In this document: positions 51,273 to 59,567 of the stretch, piece by piece
Position numbering within the stretch: position 1 is the stretch's first letter
Layout of the letters: each line of letters opens with the position of its first letter
Assembly (NCBI GenBank): GCA_900019385.1
Contig: FIZJ01000006.1
Coordinates: 30,593-94,592, forward strand
Source: an uncultured Clostridia bacterium
Lineage (GTDB): Bacteria > Bacillota > Limnochordia > Darwinibacteriales > DTU012
Length of the DNA stretch: 64,000 bases
Direction of reading: 5' to 3'
Program-made: the position numbers and the translations under genes
Notes under the pieces: model-generated
Seen by the model: the letters and a program-made list of their open reading frames with translations, nothing else
Databases searched by the model: none
What the model was told of the DNA's origin: nothing

Positions 51273-52563
51273 ACACTATTGCAGAGTGATCGGGAGTCAC
51301 AATGACCTGGAGGTTACGGGCAAAGTCGTCAAAGTGGTGGGGTTGACTATCGAGGCGAACGGGCCTGCTGCCAACATAGGCGATGTTTGTGTCATAGCGG
51401 CTCAAGATGGCGCTCAGGTGTATGCGGAAGTTGTCGGGTTCCACGAACGCTCCATCGTCTTGCTTCCACTTTCGGACATGACGGGGGTTGGCCCCGGATG
51501 TTATGTCAGCAGTCTGGGGCATCCACTGCGGGTTGGGGTAGGGCCCAAACTCCTAGGCAGAGTCCTTGATGCCTTCGGCAATCCGATAGACGGGAAAGGG
51601 CCCATTGAGGCGGAAGAATACCGCCCGCTGCACAACACCACAATCCAGCCACTGCACCGCCAGATGATCCGCGAACCGCTCTCGGTGGGAGTCAGAGCAA
51701 TTGATGGTCTCTTGACCTGCGGCAAAGGCCAAAGATTGGGAATCTTTTCCGGAAGCGGCGTGGGAAAAAGCACTCTTTTGGGAATGATGGCCCGGCACAC
51801 TTCGGCCGAGATCAACGTAATCGGATTGATCGGCGAACGGGGGCGGGAAGTCCGGGAGTTTATCGAAACAGATTTGGGGCCTGAAGGATTGGCTAGGTCT
51901 GTGGTTGTAGTCGCCACTTCAGACCAACTGGCCATGATTCGTTTGAAAGGTGCGCTGACAGCAACCACCATTGCCGAGTATTTCCGCGACTGCGGCAAGG
52001 ATGTGCTGTTCATGATGGATTCGGTGACCAGATTCGCCTATGCACAGCGGGAAGTCGGTTTGGCATCTGGTGAACCGCCGGCGACACGGGGCTATCCTCC
52101 TTCGGTTTTTGCACTTCTTCCCAAACTAATGGAGCGGACCGGCCCGGGTGACAAAGGGACAATAACGGCGTTTTATACAGTGTTGGTGGACGGCGATGAC
52201 TTCAATGAGCCAATTGCCGATACGGTTCGCAGTATCTTGGACGGGCACATAGTCCTCTCGCGGAAACTGGCCCAAGCTCAACATTACCCGGCTATCGACA
52301 TCTTGGCCAGTGTCAGCAGGGTCATGCCGGATGTGATCGATGAGCGCCACAATCAGCTGGCGGCTAAGTTTAAAGCCAGGCTGGCCACATACCGCGAAGC
52401 GGAGGACTTAATCAATATCGGGGCTTATGTCAGCGGTGCGAATCCAAAAATCGACGATGCAATCCGGTATATTGACGCCATGAACGGCTATTTGCTGCAG
52501 CCGGCTGATCAAGGCTCCACTTGGGCGGAAGCTCTAGAGCTTTTGGAGCAGATCATGGATTAG
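51250..52563 (+). CDS. fliI: Flagellum-specific ATPase FliI
   Basis: FliI is the F1-beta-like ATPase of the flagellar export system. The 437-aa protein has Walker A SGSGVGKST (about 167), VIGLIGERGREVREF, the SVTRFAYAQREV segment and the conserved GEPPATRGYPPSVFALLP. Overlaps fliH by 23 bp; fliJ follows. Confidence 0.97.
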   Translation: MLNSSRLEHYCRVIGSHNDLEVTGKVVKVVGLTIEANGPAANIGDVCVIAAQDGAQVYAEVVGFHERSIVLLPLSDMTGVGPGCYVSSLGHPLRVGVGPKLLGRVLDAFGNPIDGKGPIEAEEYRPLHNTTIQPLHRQMIREPLSVGVRAIDGLLTCGKGQRLGIFSGSGVGKSTLLGMMARHTSAEINVIGLIGERGREVREFIETDLGPEGLARSVVVVATSDQLAMIRLKGALTATTIAEYFRDCGKDVLFMMDSVTRFAYAQREVGLASGEPPATRGYPPSVFALLPKLMERTGPGDKGTITAFYTVLVDGDDFNEPIADTVRSILDGHIVLSRKLAQAQHYPAIDILASVSRVMPDVIDERHNQLAAKFKARLATYREAEDLINIGAYVSGANPKIDDAIRYIDAMNGYLLQPADQGSTWAEALELLEQIMD

Positions 52564-52579
52564 TGAGGCGAGGCAAGAT

Positions 52580-53002
52580 ATGGCCAGGTTCGTGTTTCGG
52601 TTGCAAAGAGTAAAACAGGTCCGCACCATTCAGGAGGCTATAAAAAAACAGCAGTGGGCGGAAGCGAACAGGGTTCTGCTCATGGCTCAGCAGAAGCTGG
52701 CTGACTTAAAACAGGAAAAAACCGATGTGCTCGCCTATTGCAATCGCCAGGCGGATGCGAGTGTCCGGCCATTGGCCTATCTGTATATAGCCAAGCTTGA
52801 GCGCATGATCTCCCGGCAGATCGAGCGGGTTCAAGAGGCGGCGATAGCCGAGGCAGCGGCGCGCAGGGAATGGCTTTGGGCCAGAACAGAAAAAGAAAAG
52901 TTGGAACGTCTTGAAGCGAAGCACTATGAGGAGTTTTCGTATGAGCAGCTTCGCAAAGAACAGCGCATTCTGGATGATATGAAAAACCATCTGCGGGTGT
53001 GA
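52580..53002 (+). CDS. fliJ: Flagellar export protein FliJ
   Basis: FliJ is the coiled-coil stalk of the FliI ATPase. The 140-aa protein is almost entirely helical and charged (VFRLQRVKQVRTIQEAIKK at the start, KEKLERLEAKHYEEF near the end). Low sequence conservation; assigned largely by size and position directly after fliI. Confidence 0.9.
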   Translation: MARFVFRLQRVKQVRTIQEAIKKQQWAEANRVLLMAQQKLADLKQEKTDVLAYCNRQADASVRPLAYLYIAKLERMISRQIERVQEAAIAEAAARREWLWARTEKEKLERLEAKHYEEFSYEQLRKEQRILDDMKNHLRV

Positions 53003-53013
53003 GGAGGATCTCC

Positions 53014-53541
53014 GTGGTTCGGTGGCTGGCTGCAATTTATACATTAATAACATCACTGATCATCGCATTTGTGTTGTTGACAATTACCGGTTTGATCCAT
53101 CCGCAGGATAAGCTGATCGAATATAGCAAAGCGATTCCAGCCTTTGCCCCGTATATTGAGACATATTACATCGGTGCCCAATGGCAGGACTGGCATGCAG
53201 AAAAGCAAGCTGAGCTTGGGATCCTGCAGCGGGAAATCGAAGAGCAGCGCACATACCTGCAGGCCAAAGAAGAGCAGCTGCAGAATCTAAGCCAAAGCTT
53301 GGCCCGGCAAGAGCAAGCGCTGAATGAACAACGGGCCAAAAGCCTGTCTGCTGCCAATCTGGCCAAACTGTATTCCCAAATGCGACCCGAAGAAGCTGTG
53401 GCGATCATGGAACTAATGGACCAGCAGCTTGTCCTTGATGTGCTTTTGGCGATGGATCAAGACACCGCAGCTTCCATTTTGGCTGCCTTGCCCCCGAGCA
53501 TGGCAGCTCAGTTAAGCATGAGATTTCAGGAAGGGAGGTGA
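53014..53541 (+). CDS. MotE/YlxF-like flagellar protein with MgtE N-domain
   Basis: The 175-aa protein has an N-terminal membrane anchor (about 8-30), a coiled coil (about 65-115) and a C-terminal MgtE-N-like helical domain with YSQMRPEEAVAIMELMDQQLVLDVLLAMDQ. Members of this group (MotE; YlxF in Bacillus) sit between fliJ and fliK and act in motor or stator assembly. The GTG at 53014 lies 6 nt behind AGGAGG and is preferred to the track GTG at 52999. Confidence 0.85.
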   Translation: MVRWLAAIYTLITSLIIAFVLLTITGLIHPQDKLIEYSKAIPAFAPYIETYYIGAQWQDWHAEKQAELGILQREIEEQRTYLQAKEEQLQNLSQSLARQEQALNEQRAKSLSAANLAKLYSQMRPEEAVAIMELMDQQLVLDVLLAMDQDTAASILAALPPSMAAQLSMRFQEGR

Positions 53542-55343
53542 GAAGTATCAAAATCGGATTTGAGAGCCTAAATCCGGTTCCATCCAGTTTCGGCGCGCAT
53601 TCCAACACGAATGCTGAAGGCAGTGGTTTTCAGATCATGCTGGATAGGCTGCTGTCACAATCACCTGAAACGTCCGGCATATCTGGACATGCAAGGAAAG
53701 AAAACTCAAGTGTTAAAGAGCTGCTTTCAGCCCTCTCGGCCTTGGAATCGGAACCTGCCGAACTCGACGGACCAACAGCGACCGACGCTGACCTGCTCTT
53801 GCAGCTGGCGTTGATGCTGGCTCTCAATGGTAGTTCTGAGCTGGGAGTGATTTCCCGTGAATCAGCCAGTGACCCACAAGCGTTAAGCAGTACGGTTGAA
53901 GCTGTTGAACCCGGAGCGACACCTCTCGGCATACCGACGGCAGACGAAGTCGCAAACATGGTGCAGCCGATACATGATCTAGAAGACGAAAAGACCGAAG
54001 CCATCGGCTTTTCTGAGAAAGAAGCAAGTTTTGACGCTGAGAAAGCGGTTAAACCTGAAGATGGCATGGCAAGTCAGCCTCCATCCAAAATGGCTGCTCA
54101 TCCCGAAAACAGTCTGGAAACAACCCAAAACGGCCTTCAACCTGCCGCCGCAGGCGCTGGAGAACCCGCCGGTGGGGCGATGCAGCCTGGCTATAGTCTA
54201 AACCAGCCCATAATCCAGGCGCCGGTGCAGCATCAGACTGCAGAATCTAAACTGCCGGTAATCGTGGATTCAGCACCCAACCAGGAAGCGGCTTACCTCG
54301 AACAACCACCGCCTGGCCGCGTAACCGCGGATGACAATGCAACGAGATCAAGTATCGACATAGACACAGGGGTCATCACCGATCAGAGGCTGGCTTTAGA
54401 AGGACCGCAGCTCAAAGCCCAAGCTGTTTCAGCACCGGAACAGAAACCAGAGGCAAGTGCCGCAGCAGCCGAGGCTGTATTGGAGTCATCGGAGGAAGCG
54501 GCGGAACCGTCTCAGTATGACACGGATGTCGCTGTGGACGAAAATACGGAGAGGTCCGACACAGCAGGCAGCGTTGTGCCAGAAGAGATACCAATTGACT
54601 TTGATAACCAACAGACAATCCAGGCTGCCGCAGACGAACCTCGAAACGACAAAGCCCGGGATCATGTCAGTACCGACGATGACTCGCCAATAAGCCCGGA
54701 AGAAGAGTGGGAGGCCATCGAGTCGGTAAACCGCGAGGCGAGAGCCGCCCAGGCTGAAAGCGACAGAGTGGATGCCGGAAGCGGCCGGGAACACAATTTG
54801 GTAAGGTATCACAGCGTGTCCAAAGTAGAGACTACCACTGACGCTTCAGACTTAAACACAAACATGACATTGGCCGGGAAAGAAGCTGGGCACGTGTCTG
54901 AACCCAGCCAGTCAGCAAGCGGTACAAGCTTCGCGCATCAGATGCGGGAAACAATCATGGTTCAAATCGTGGAACACATGCGGGTGCAGCTTGGCGGCGA
55001 AGAGCAGCAGGTACACATTCAGCTCAAGCCAGAGTATCTCGGCGATGTGCGGATTACGTTAACGGTAAAGCACGGGCAGGTCAGTGCCGAGATCACAGCT
55101 CAGAACCCACTAACCAGCGAGATCATTCAGGCAGCAATCCCAGAACTGCGCTTTAACCTGCAGCAGTTGGGTGTGGATTTAGGCGATGTCAATGTTGGCA
55201 GTAGTTTTCAAGACAACCAGCAGGGATTCACCGGTGAAAGGCGGCATTCTTTCAACAGACAGAGCCGCTTCGAAGCTAAGCTCGACCAGTTCCATCTCGG
55301 GGTGGATCACGACAGTCTTCTGCAGGTGAACTTACGAGTCTAG
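53538..55343 (+). CDS. fliK: Flagellar hook-length control protein FliK
   Basis: FliK measures hook length and switches export from hook to filament proteins. The 601-aa protein has a long, low-complexity, Glu/Ala/Pro-rich middle (about 50-460) and a C-terminal Flg_hook domain with VHIQLKPEYLGDVRITLTVKHGQVSAEI and AIPELRFNLQQLGVDLGDVNV. The coordinate uses the GTG at 53538, but that codon lies inside the AAGGGAGGTGA ribosome-binding site of the codon ATC at 53547 (8 nt spacing), so the real start may be ATC giving (M)KIGFESLNP. Confidence 0.93.
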   Translation: MRSIKIGFESLNPVPSSFGAHSNTNAEGSGFQIMLDRLLSQSPETSGISGHARKENSSVKELLSALSALESEPAELDGPTATDADLLLQLALMLALNGSSELGVISRESASDPQALSSTVEAVEPGATPLGIPTADEVANMVQPIHDLEDEKTEAIGFSEKEASFDAEKAVKPEDGMASQPPSKMAAHPENSLETTQNGLQPAAAGAGEPAGGAMQPGYSLNQPIIQAPVQHQTAESKLPVIVDSAPNQEAAYLEQPPPGRVTADDNATRSSIDIDTGVITDQRLALEGPQLKAQAVSAPEQKPEASAAAAEAVLESSEEAAEPSQYDTDVAVDENTERSDTAGSVVPEEIPIDFDNQQTIQAAADEPRNDKARDHVSTDDDSPISPEEEWEAIESVNREARAAQAESDRVDAGSGREHNLVRYHSVSKVETTTDASDLNTNMTLAGKEAGHVSEPSQSASGTSFAHQMRETIMVQIVEHMRVQLGGEEQQVHIQLKPEYLGDVRITLTVKHGQVSAEITAQNPLTSEIIQAAIPELRFNLQQLGVDLGDVNVGSSFQDNQQGFTGERRHSFNRQSRFEAKLDQFHLGVDHDSLLQVNLRV

Positions 55344-55357
55344 AGGGAGGTGAAGAA

Positions 55358-55801
55358 GTGCAGGTAAACGCGACAGGCTATTCGTATCGAACCGCCGGCT
55401 CACAAGAAAATCAAACCAAGAACACGCAGACCTTAGGCAAAGACGATTTCTTGAAGCTCCTGATTACACAGCTGCGTTATCAGGATCCGACAAGCCCGGT
55501 GGATGATAAAGAGTTCATAGCTCAGTTGGCCCAGTTCAGCAGCTTGGAACAGATTCAGAGTCTCAACCAGAATCTTCAGCTGATGATGGAATCACAGCAG
55601 AAACTGACAGCGCTGGCACAAGCGACGGCTATGATCGGCAAGGTGGTAGAAATCTTCTCCTATGAGGGTGAAAGCTTGTTCGGAAAAGTAACCGGCGTCC
55701 AGTTCAAGAACGGATGGCCTGAACTGATCGTCGACGGCAGGCTTTTCAGCTTTGCGGAAATTGTCTCCATCATGGAGGAGGGGACGAACGTTGGAAACTA
55801 G
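55358..55801 (+). CDS. flgD: Flagellar hook assembly protein FlgD
   Basis: FlgD caps the growing hook. The 147-aa short form has LGKDDFLKLLITQLRYQDPTSPVDDKEFIAQLAQFSSLEQI and a C-terminal module FGKVTGVQFKNGWPELIVDGR. It lacks the larger Ig/tudor domains of proteobacterial FlgD, as in Bacillus. GTG start. Confidence 0.95.
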   Translation: MQVNATGYSYRTAGSQENQTKNTQTLGKDDFLKLLITQLRYQDPTSPVDDKEFIAQLAQFSSLEQIQSLNQNLQLMMESQQKLTALAQATAMIGKVVEIFSYEGESLFGKVTGVQFKNGWPELIVDGRLFSFAEIVSIMEEGTNVGN

Positions 55802-56180
55802 ATTTCAAATACCAAACACAAACCCTGTAAGCCCTGTAAGCAAACCAACGCCTCCACAGTCCAGGCAGGCGTCCAGCGCGGCTGCCGGCAGTTTCCATGA
55901 GGTCTTGCAGCAAAAACTGGAGCAGTCTTCGCTCAAGTTCTCCGCCCATGCCCAAAAGCGGATGGTGGCAAGCGGCATCCGGCTTAGCGAACACGACATA
56001 GCGCGCTTAAGCGACGCGGTGGACAAGGTGGAAGCAAAAGGGGGCAGGGAATCGCTGATCCTCCTTGGCGACCTGGCCTTTGTGGTCAGCATCAGAAACA
56101 GGACAGTGATCACAGCTATCAGCCATGAGCGGCTGAGAGAAAACATTTTCACCAATATTGACAGTGCGGTGATATCATAG
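55791..56180 (+). CDS. Flagellar operon protein (TIGR02530 family)
   Basis: This 129-aa protein belongs to the small family found between flgD and flgE in Firmicutes; its function is not established. The conserved part is LKFSAHAQKRMVASGIRLSEHDIARLSDAVDKVEAKGG followed by ILLGDLAFVVSIRNRTVITAI. I chose the TTG at 55791, 7 nt behind GGAGGAGGGG, rather than the track start inside flgD. Confidence 0.9.
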   Translation: METRFQIPNTNPVSPVSKPTPPQSRQASSAAAGSFHEVLQQKLEQSSLKFSAHAQKRMVASGIRLSEHDIARLSDAVDKVEAKGGRESLILLGDLAFVVSIRNRTVITAISHERLRENIFTNIDSAVIS

Positions 56181-56206
56181 GGCTGGACCTGCAAAGGGAG
56201 CCCTTA

Positions 56207-56230
56207 CCTTACTAACCGACTGCAGTAAGG
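56207..56230 (+). other. Hairpin upstream of flgE
   Basis: CCTTACT and AGTAAGG form a 7-bp stem with a 10-nt loop, in the 72-bp gap before flgE. No T-tract follows, so it is not an intrinsic terminator. It shares the string GCCCTTACC nearby with the larger hairpin after flgE. Confidence 0.55.
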
Positions 56231-56252
56231 AACAAAGGGAGGTAAGTTCAAT

Positions 56253-57497
56253 ATGATGCGTTCGCTGTTTGCAGGTGTTTCCGGACTGCAGAACCATCAA
56301 GTCAGGATGGACGTGATCGGAAACAACATTGCAAACGTCAATACAGTTGGCTTTAAGTACTCGCGGGCAACATTCAAGGAGGCACTCAGCCAGACCTTGG
56401 CCGCCGCCAGCGCGCCGCAAGGCAACCGCGGCGGTGTCAATGCCCAACAAGTTGGCCTGGGATCAAGGTTAGGTTCGATCGATGTGATTCACACCCAGGG
56501 CGGGACCCAATCTTCCAGCAGCGAAACCGACCTGGCGATCGAAGGCAACGGATTCTTCATCCTTGTCGACGGTGACAAGCGTTACTACACCAGAGCCGGG
56601 ATGTTTGAATTTGATGGAACCGGGACCTTGACGTCCAAGCTCAACGGACTGCCGGTGCTTGGATACCTGCCTGACGCGACTGGCAATATTTCCAGCAACA
56701 CCACACAGCTGAAGAAAATCCAGATCACCGAAGATGTCCGCTCCATCACCCCTCAAGCCACCACTGAAGTGGTTCTAAGCGGCAACATCTCCTCAGCCCT
56801 GAATGATGGCGAGTCCGTTGTCCGGATTGCCACAGTCTACGACGCGAATGGCGACACTCACCGGGTGCTCATTACGTTCACCAAGACTGGCCTCAACAAC
56901 TGGAGCTGGACCGCCAGACTCGAGACGGATGACCCTAGCGAGTCGCGGGGAGACGGGACAATTGAGTTTAACGACAACGGCACCATCAGTGCTGGACACA
57001 CAGGGACTGTGACAATACCCGCAGGGGCGCTGCCGTTGGTGGAAAGCACTGATCTCGTGTTTACACTGGACTTCAACGGGGTCAGGCAGTTTGCCGACGA
57101 AACCAGTGTGGCCGTCCTGAGGCAGGATGGCCTTCCTAAGGGTGAATTGGACGGCATTTCCATTGACAGATCCGGCACCTTGATCGGCAGCTACTCCAAC
57201 GGGCTTATCAAAGAACTTGGGCGCATTGCGTTGGCCCGGTTCGAAAACCCACCGGGGCTGCTAAAGGTTGGCGACACAATGTTCGCCGAGTCTGTCAACT
57301 CAGGGGATGCGGTGATTGGAATGGCCAACACCAGCGGGCTTGGTGCGATCATGTCCAATTCGCTGGAGATGTCGAATGTGGATCTGAGCAATGAATTCAC
57401 AGAGATGATCATCACACAGAGAGGCTTCCAAGCCAATTCAAGAATCATCACTTCCGCTGACGAAATGCTTCAGGAGCTGGTAAACCTCAAGCGGTAA
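56253..57497 (+). CDS. flgE: Flagellar hook protein FlgE
   Basis: FlgE builds the hook. The 414-aa protein has the N-terminal GVSGLQNHQVRMDVIGNNIANVNTVGFK, the FlgE-D2 region around SSSSETDLAIEGNGFFIL and the C-terminal ITQRGFQANSRIITSADEMLQELVNLKR. GGGAGG precedes the ATG pair. The gene is bracketed by two hairpins, which may raise its mRNA stability. Confidence 0.96.
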   Translation: MMRSLFAGVSGLQNHQVRMDVIGNNIANVNTVGFKYSRATFKEALSQTLAAASAPQGNRGGVNAQQVGLGSRLGSIDVIHTQGGTQSSSSETDLAIEGNGFFILVDGDKRYYTRAGMFEFDGTGTLTSKLNGLPVLGYLPDATGNISSNTTQLKKIQITEDVRSITPQATTEVVLSGNISSALNDGESVVRIATVYDANGDTHRVLITFTKTGLNNWSWTARLETDDPSESRGDGTIEFNDNGTISAGHTGTVTIPAGALPLVESTDLVFTLDFNGVRQFADETSVAVLRQDGLPKGELDGISIDRSGTLIGSYSNGLIKELGRIALARFENPPGLLKVGDTMFAESVNSGDAVIGMANTSGLGAIMSNSLEMSNVDLSNEFTEMIITQRGFQANSRIITSADEMLQELVNLKR

Positions 57498-57511
57498 ACA
57501 ACGGTACTACA

Positions 57512-57543
57512 CATGGTAAGGGGCACCTAAGCCCCTTACCATG
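57512..57543 (+). other. Perfect 13-bp hairpin between flgE and motA
   Basis: CATGGTAAGGGGC (57512-57524) and GCCCCTTACCATG (57531-57543) are exact complements around a 6-nt loop, ACCTAA. It is not followed by T residues. Candidates are a 3'-end stabiliser, an RNase III site or a protein-binding element. Confidence 0.8.
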
Positions 57544-57562
57544 AAGGAAATGGGGTCGGAAA

Positions 57563-58372
57563 ATGGATCTTTCACTGCTTCTAGGCGTAGTTTTGGGCTT
57601 TGGCCTAATTGGGGTCTCGATCGCCATCAGCGGTCATCTTGGTGCCTATTGGGACTTCGAGAGTGTCTTGATCACTTTGGGTGGTTCGATGGCCGCGACC
57701 ATGGTCAACTTCTCCATTAAGGAACTGGCCAGTGTCTGGCACGTTATGAAGGTGGCGATCACCAGCAAAGAGACAAATCCTAATGAGATCATTGCCACGA
57801 TCGTGCGTTTTGCCGAGATTTCCCGGCGGGAAGGCCTCTTGGCGCTAGAAGAGCGGGCGCAGGAACTCGACGAGCCCTTCCTCCAGAAAGGCATCCAACT
57901 GGTAGTTGACGGAACAGATCCTGAATTGGTCCGGGGAATTCTCGAAATAGAACTGAACTACATGGAGGAACGCCATTCCATCGGCCAGAGAATCTTTGAG
58001 CGGATGGGAGGGTACTGCCCGGCGTTCGGCATGATTGGGACACTAATCGGTCTAATCATGATGCTGCAGCAAGCTGATGATGCCGGAAACCTGGTCAAAG
58101 GGATGGGTGTAGCATTGATCACCACTTTGTACGGTGTAATCCTGGCCAATCTGGTCTTCTTACCGATTGCCGACAGGCTGCGTCTAAAGAACGACAAGGA
58201 AGTCTTGGTTAAAGAAATCATGATCGAAGGGATCCTTTCCATCCGCGCCGGCGAAAACCCCCGCATTGTCGAAGAAAAGCTGAACGCGTTCTTGCCCAGA
58301 TATCGCAAGATCAGCCGGGGAGAAGCGGTCGAACCAATTGCAGAGGAAGTGAGAACCGGTGCGCAGGCGTAA
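57563..58372 (+). CDS. motA: Flagellar motor stator protein MotA
   Basis: MotA forms the ion channel stator with MotB. The 269-aa protein has four membrane segments, the conserved VLITLGGSMAATMVNF and CPAFGMIGTLIGLIMML, and a large cytosolic loop that meets FliG. Whether protons or sodium drive it cannot be told. flbD, often found between flgE and motA, is absent. Overlaps motB by 14 bp. Confidence 0.95.
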   Translation: MDLSLLLGVVLGFGLIGVSIAISGHLGAYWDFESVLITLGGSMAATMVNFSIKELASVWHVMKVAITSKETNPNEIIATIVRFAEISRREGLLALEERAQELDEPFLQKGIQLVVDGTDPELVRGILEIELNYMEERHSIGQRIFERMGGYCPAFGMIGTLIGLIMMLQQADDAGNLVKGMGVALITTLYGVILANLVFLPIADRLRLKNDKEVLVKEIMIEGILSIRAGENPRIVEEKLNAFLPRYRKISRGEAVEPIAEEVRTGAQA

Positions 58373-59090
58373 GAAATCAGGAGATTCGGATCAAGCCAGT
58401 TCTCCTCTGTGGATGACCACTTATTCCGATATGGTCACACTGCTCTTGTCTTTGTTTGTGCTGCTTCACGGCATATCAAACGTTGACGAAGGCAAGTTTC
58501 AAGGTCTGATGCAGTCGATCCGTGCCGGGTTTGGCATCTTCGACGGAGGGTTGGCAATCGACCCGGAGGCAGGCATCATGGGTTCCAGCCAGTTTAGCGT
58601 GGAGCAGCAGTTGGTGGAGCTGAAAGACACGCTTGGCGAACTGATGGAAGTGGAGGGCTTAAGCACCGCAGTCACAGTTCAGCATGAGGAACGGGGGTTG
58701 GTTGTCCGCTTCGCAGATCAGGTGTTTTTCGATCTCGGCAAGGCTGACCTGAAACCGGAGGCCTTGGCGATTCTCAACAGAATAGGGCCGATCCTGAAGG
58801 ATATCCCTAATCCGATCCGAATCGAGGGGCACACTGACAACTTGCCGATCAAAACCGCTCAATTCCCTTCCAACTGGGAGTTGTCTGTACACCGGGCAAC
58901 CAGCGTGATTCGCTATATGGTCGAAGAATTGGATTTCGATCCCACGAAACTGTCAGCGGCAGGTTACGGTGAATACCGCCCCGTAAGGCCAAATGATTCG
59001 GCAGAAAACCGAGCCATGAACCGGCGGGTTGATATAGTTATCATGCGGATGGATCTTTGGGCTGAAGAGCCACAATCTGAGATGGAGTGA
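58359..59090 (+). CDS. motB: Flagellar motor stator protein MotB
   Basis: MotB anchors the stator to peptidoglycan. The 243-aa protein has an N-terminal membrane segment with the ion-binding Asp24 (TYSDMVTLLLSLFVLL), a linker and an OmpA-type domain with IRIEGHTDNLPIKTAQFPSN and WELSVHRATSVI. GTG start overlapping motA. Confidence 0.95.
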   Translation: MRRRKKSGDSDQASSPLWMTTYSDMVTLLLSLFVLLHGISNVDEGKFQGLMQSIRAGFGIFDGGLAIDPEAGIMGSSQFSVEQQLVELKDTLGELMEVEGLSTAVTVQHEERGLVVRFADQVFFDLGKADLKPEALAILNRIGPILKDIPNPIRIEGHTDNLPIKTAQFPSNWELSVHRATSVIRYMVEELDFDPTKLSAAGYGEYRPVRPNDSAENRAMNRRVDIVIMRMDLWAEEPQSEME

Positions 59091-59096
59091 TGGACT

Positions 59097-59555
59097 TTGA
59101 GCAGAAAGGTCGAAGTTGATATCAGGTTCTTGATTGTCGCGCTGGCATTGGTGATCGTCGCCTCAGTCGGGAGTGCGTTCACCGCGTATTTGATGCTGTC
59201 CCGCAACAATTCTGCAGCTGGTGCCGAGAAGGCAAACAGCAGCGGGCGGGGCATCGGGCCTACATACGAAATCGGTGAGTTCACCGTCAACTTGGCCGGA
59301 ACTAGTTCCATCAGGTTTATCCGAACAGGTATGGTCTTGGAATTAGAAAAAGAAAACGATGTGCGGGAAGCGGAACGCAGGCAGCCCCAAATTCGGGATC
59401 GGGTCATCACTGTGCTTAGAACGTGCACATTGGCTGATTTGAGCGCGCCAGAAGGCCTGCAGAATCTAAAGGCAAAACTGACTGCGTCAATCAATGAGCT
59501 TTTTGGGGCGGAGAAGGTTATAGACATTTTCTTTGTCGATCTGGTATACCAGTAA
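59097..59555 (+). CDS. fliL: Flagellar basal body-associated protein FliL
   Basis: FliL is a single-pass membrane protein that surrounds and supports the stator. The 152-aa protein has a membrane segment (about 10-33) and the conserved EIGEFTVNLAGTSSIRFIRTGMVLEL. TTG start. In most Firmicutes fliM comes next; here it does not. Confidence 0.93.
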   Translation: MSRKVEVDIRFLIVALALVIVASVGSAFTAYLMLSRNNSAAGAEKANSSGRGIGPTYEIGEFTVNLAGTSSIRFIRTGMVLELEKENDVREAERRQPQIRDRVITVLRTCTLADLSAPEGLQNLKAKLTASINELFGAEKVIDIFFVDLVYQ

Positions 59556-59567
59556 GGGGTATGTATT

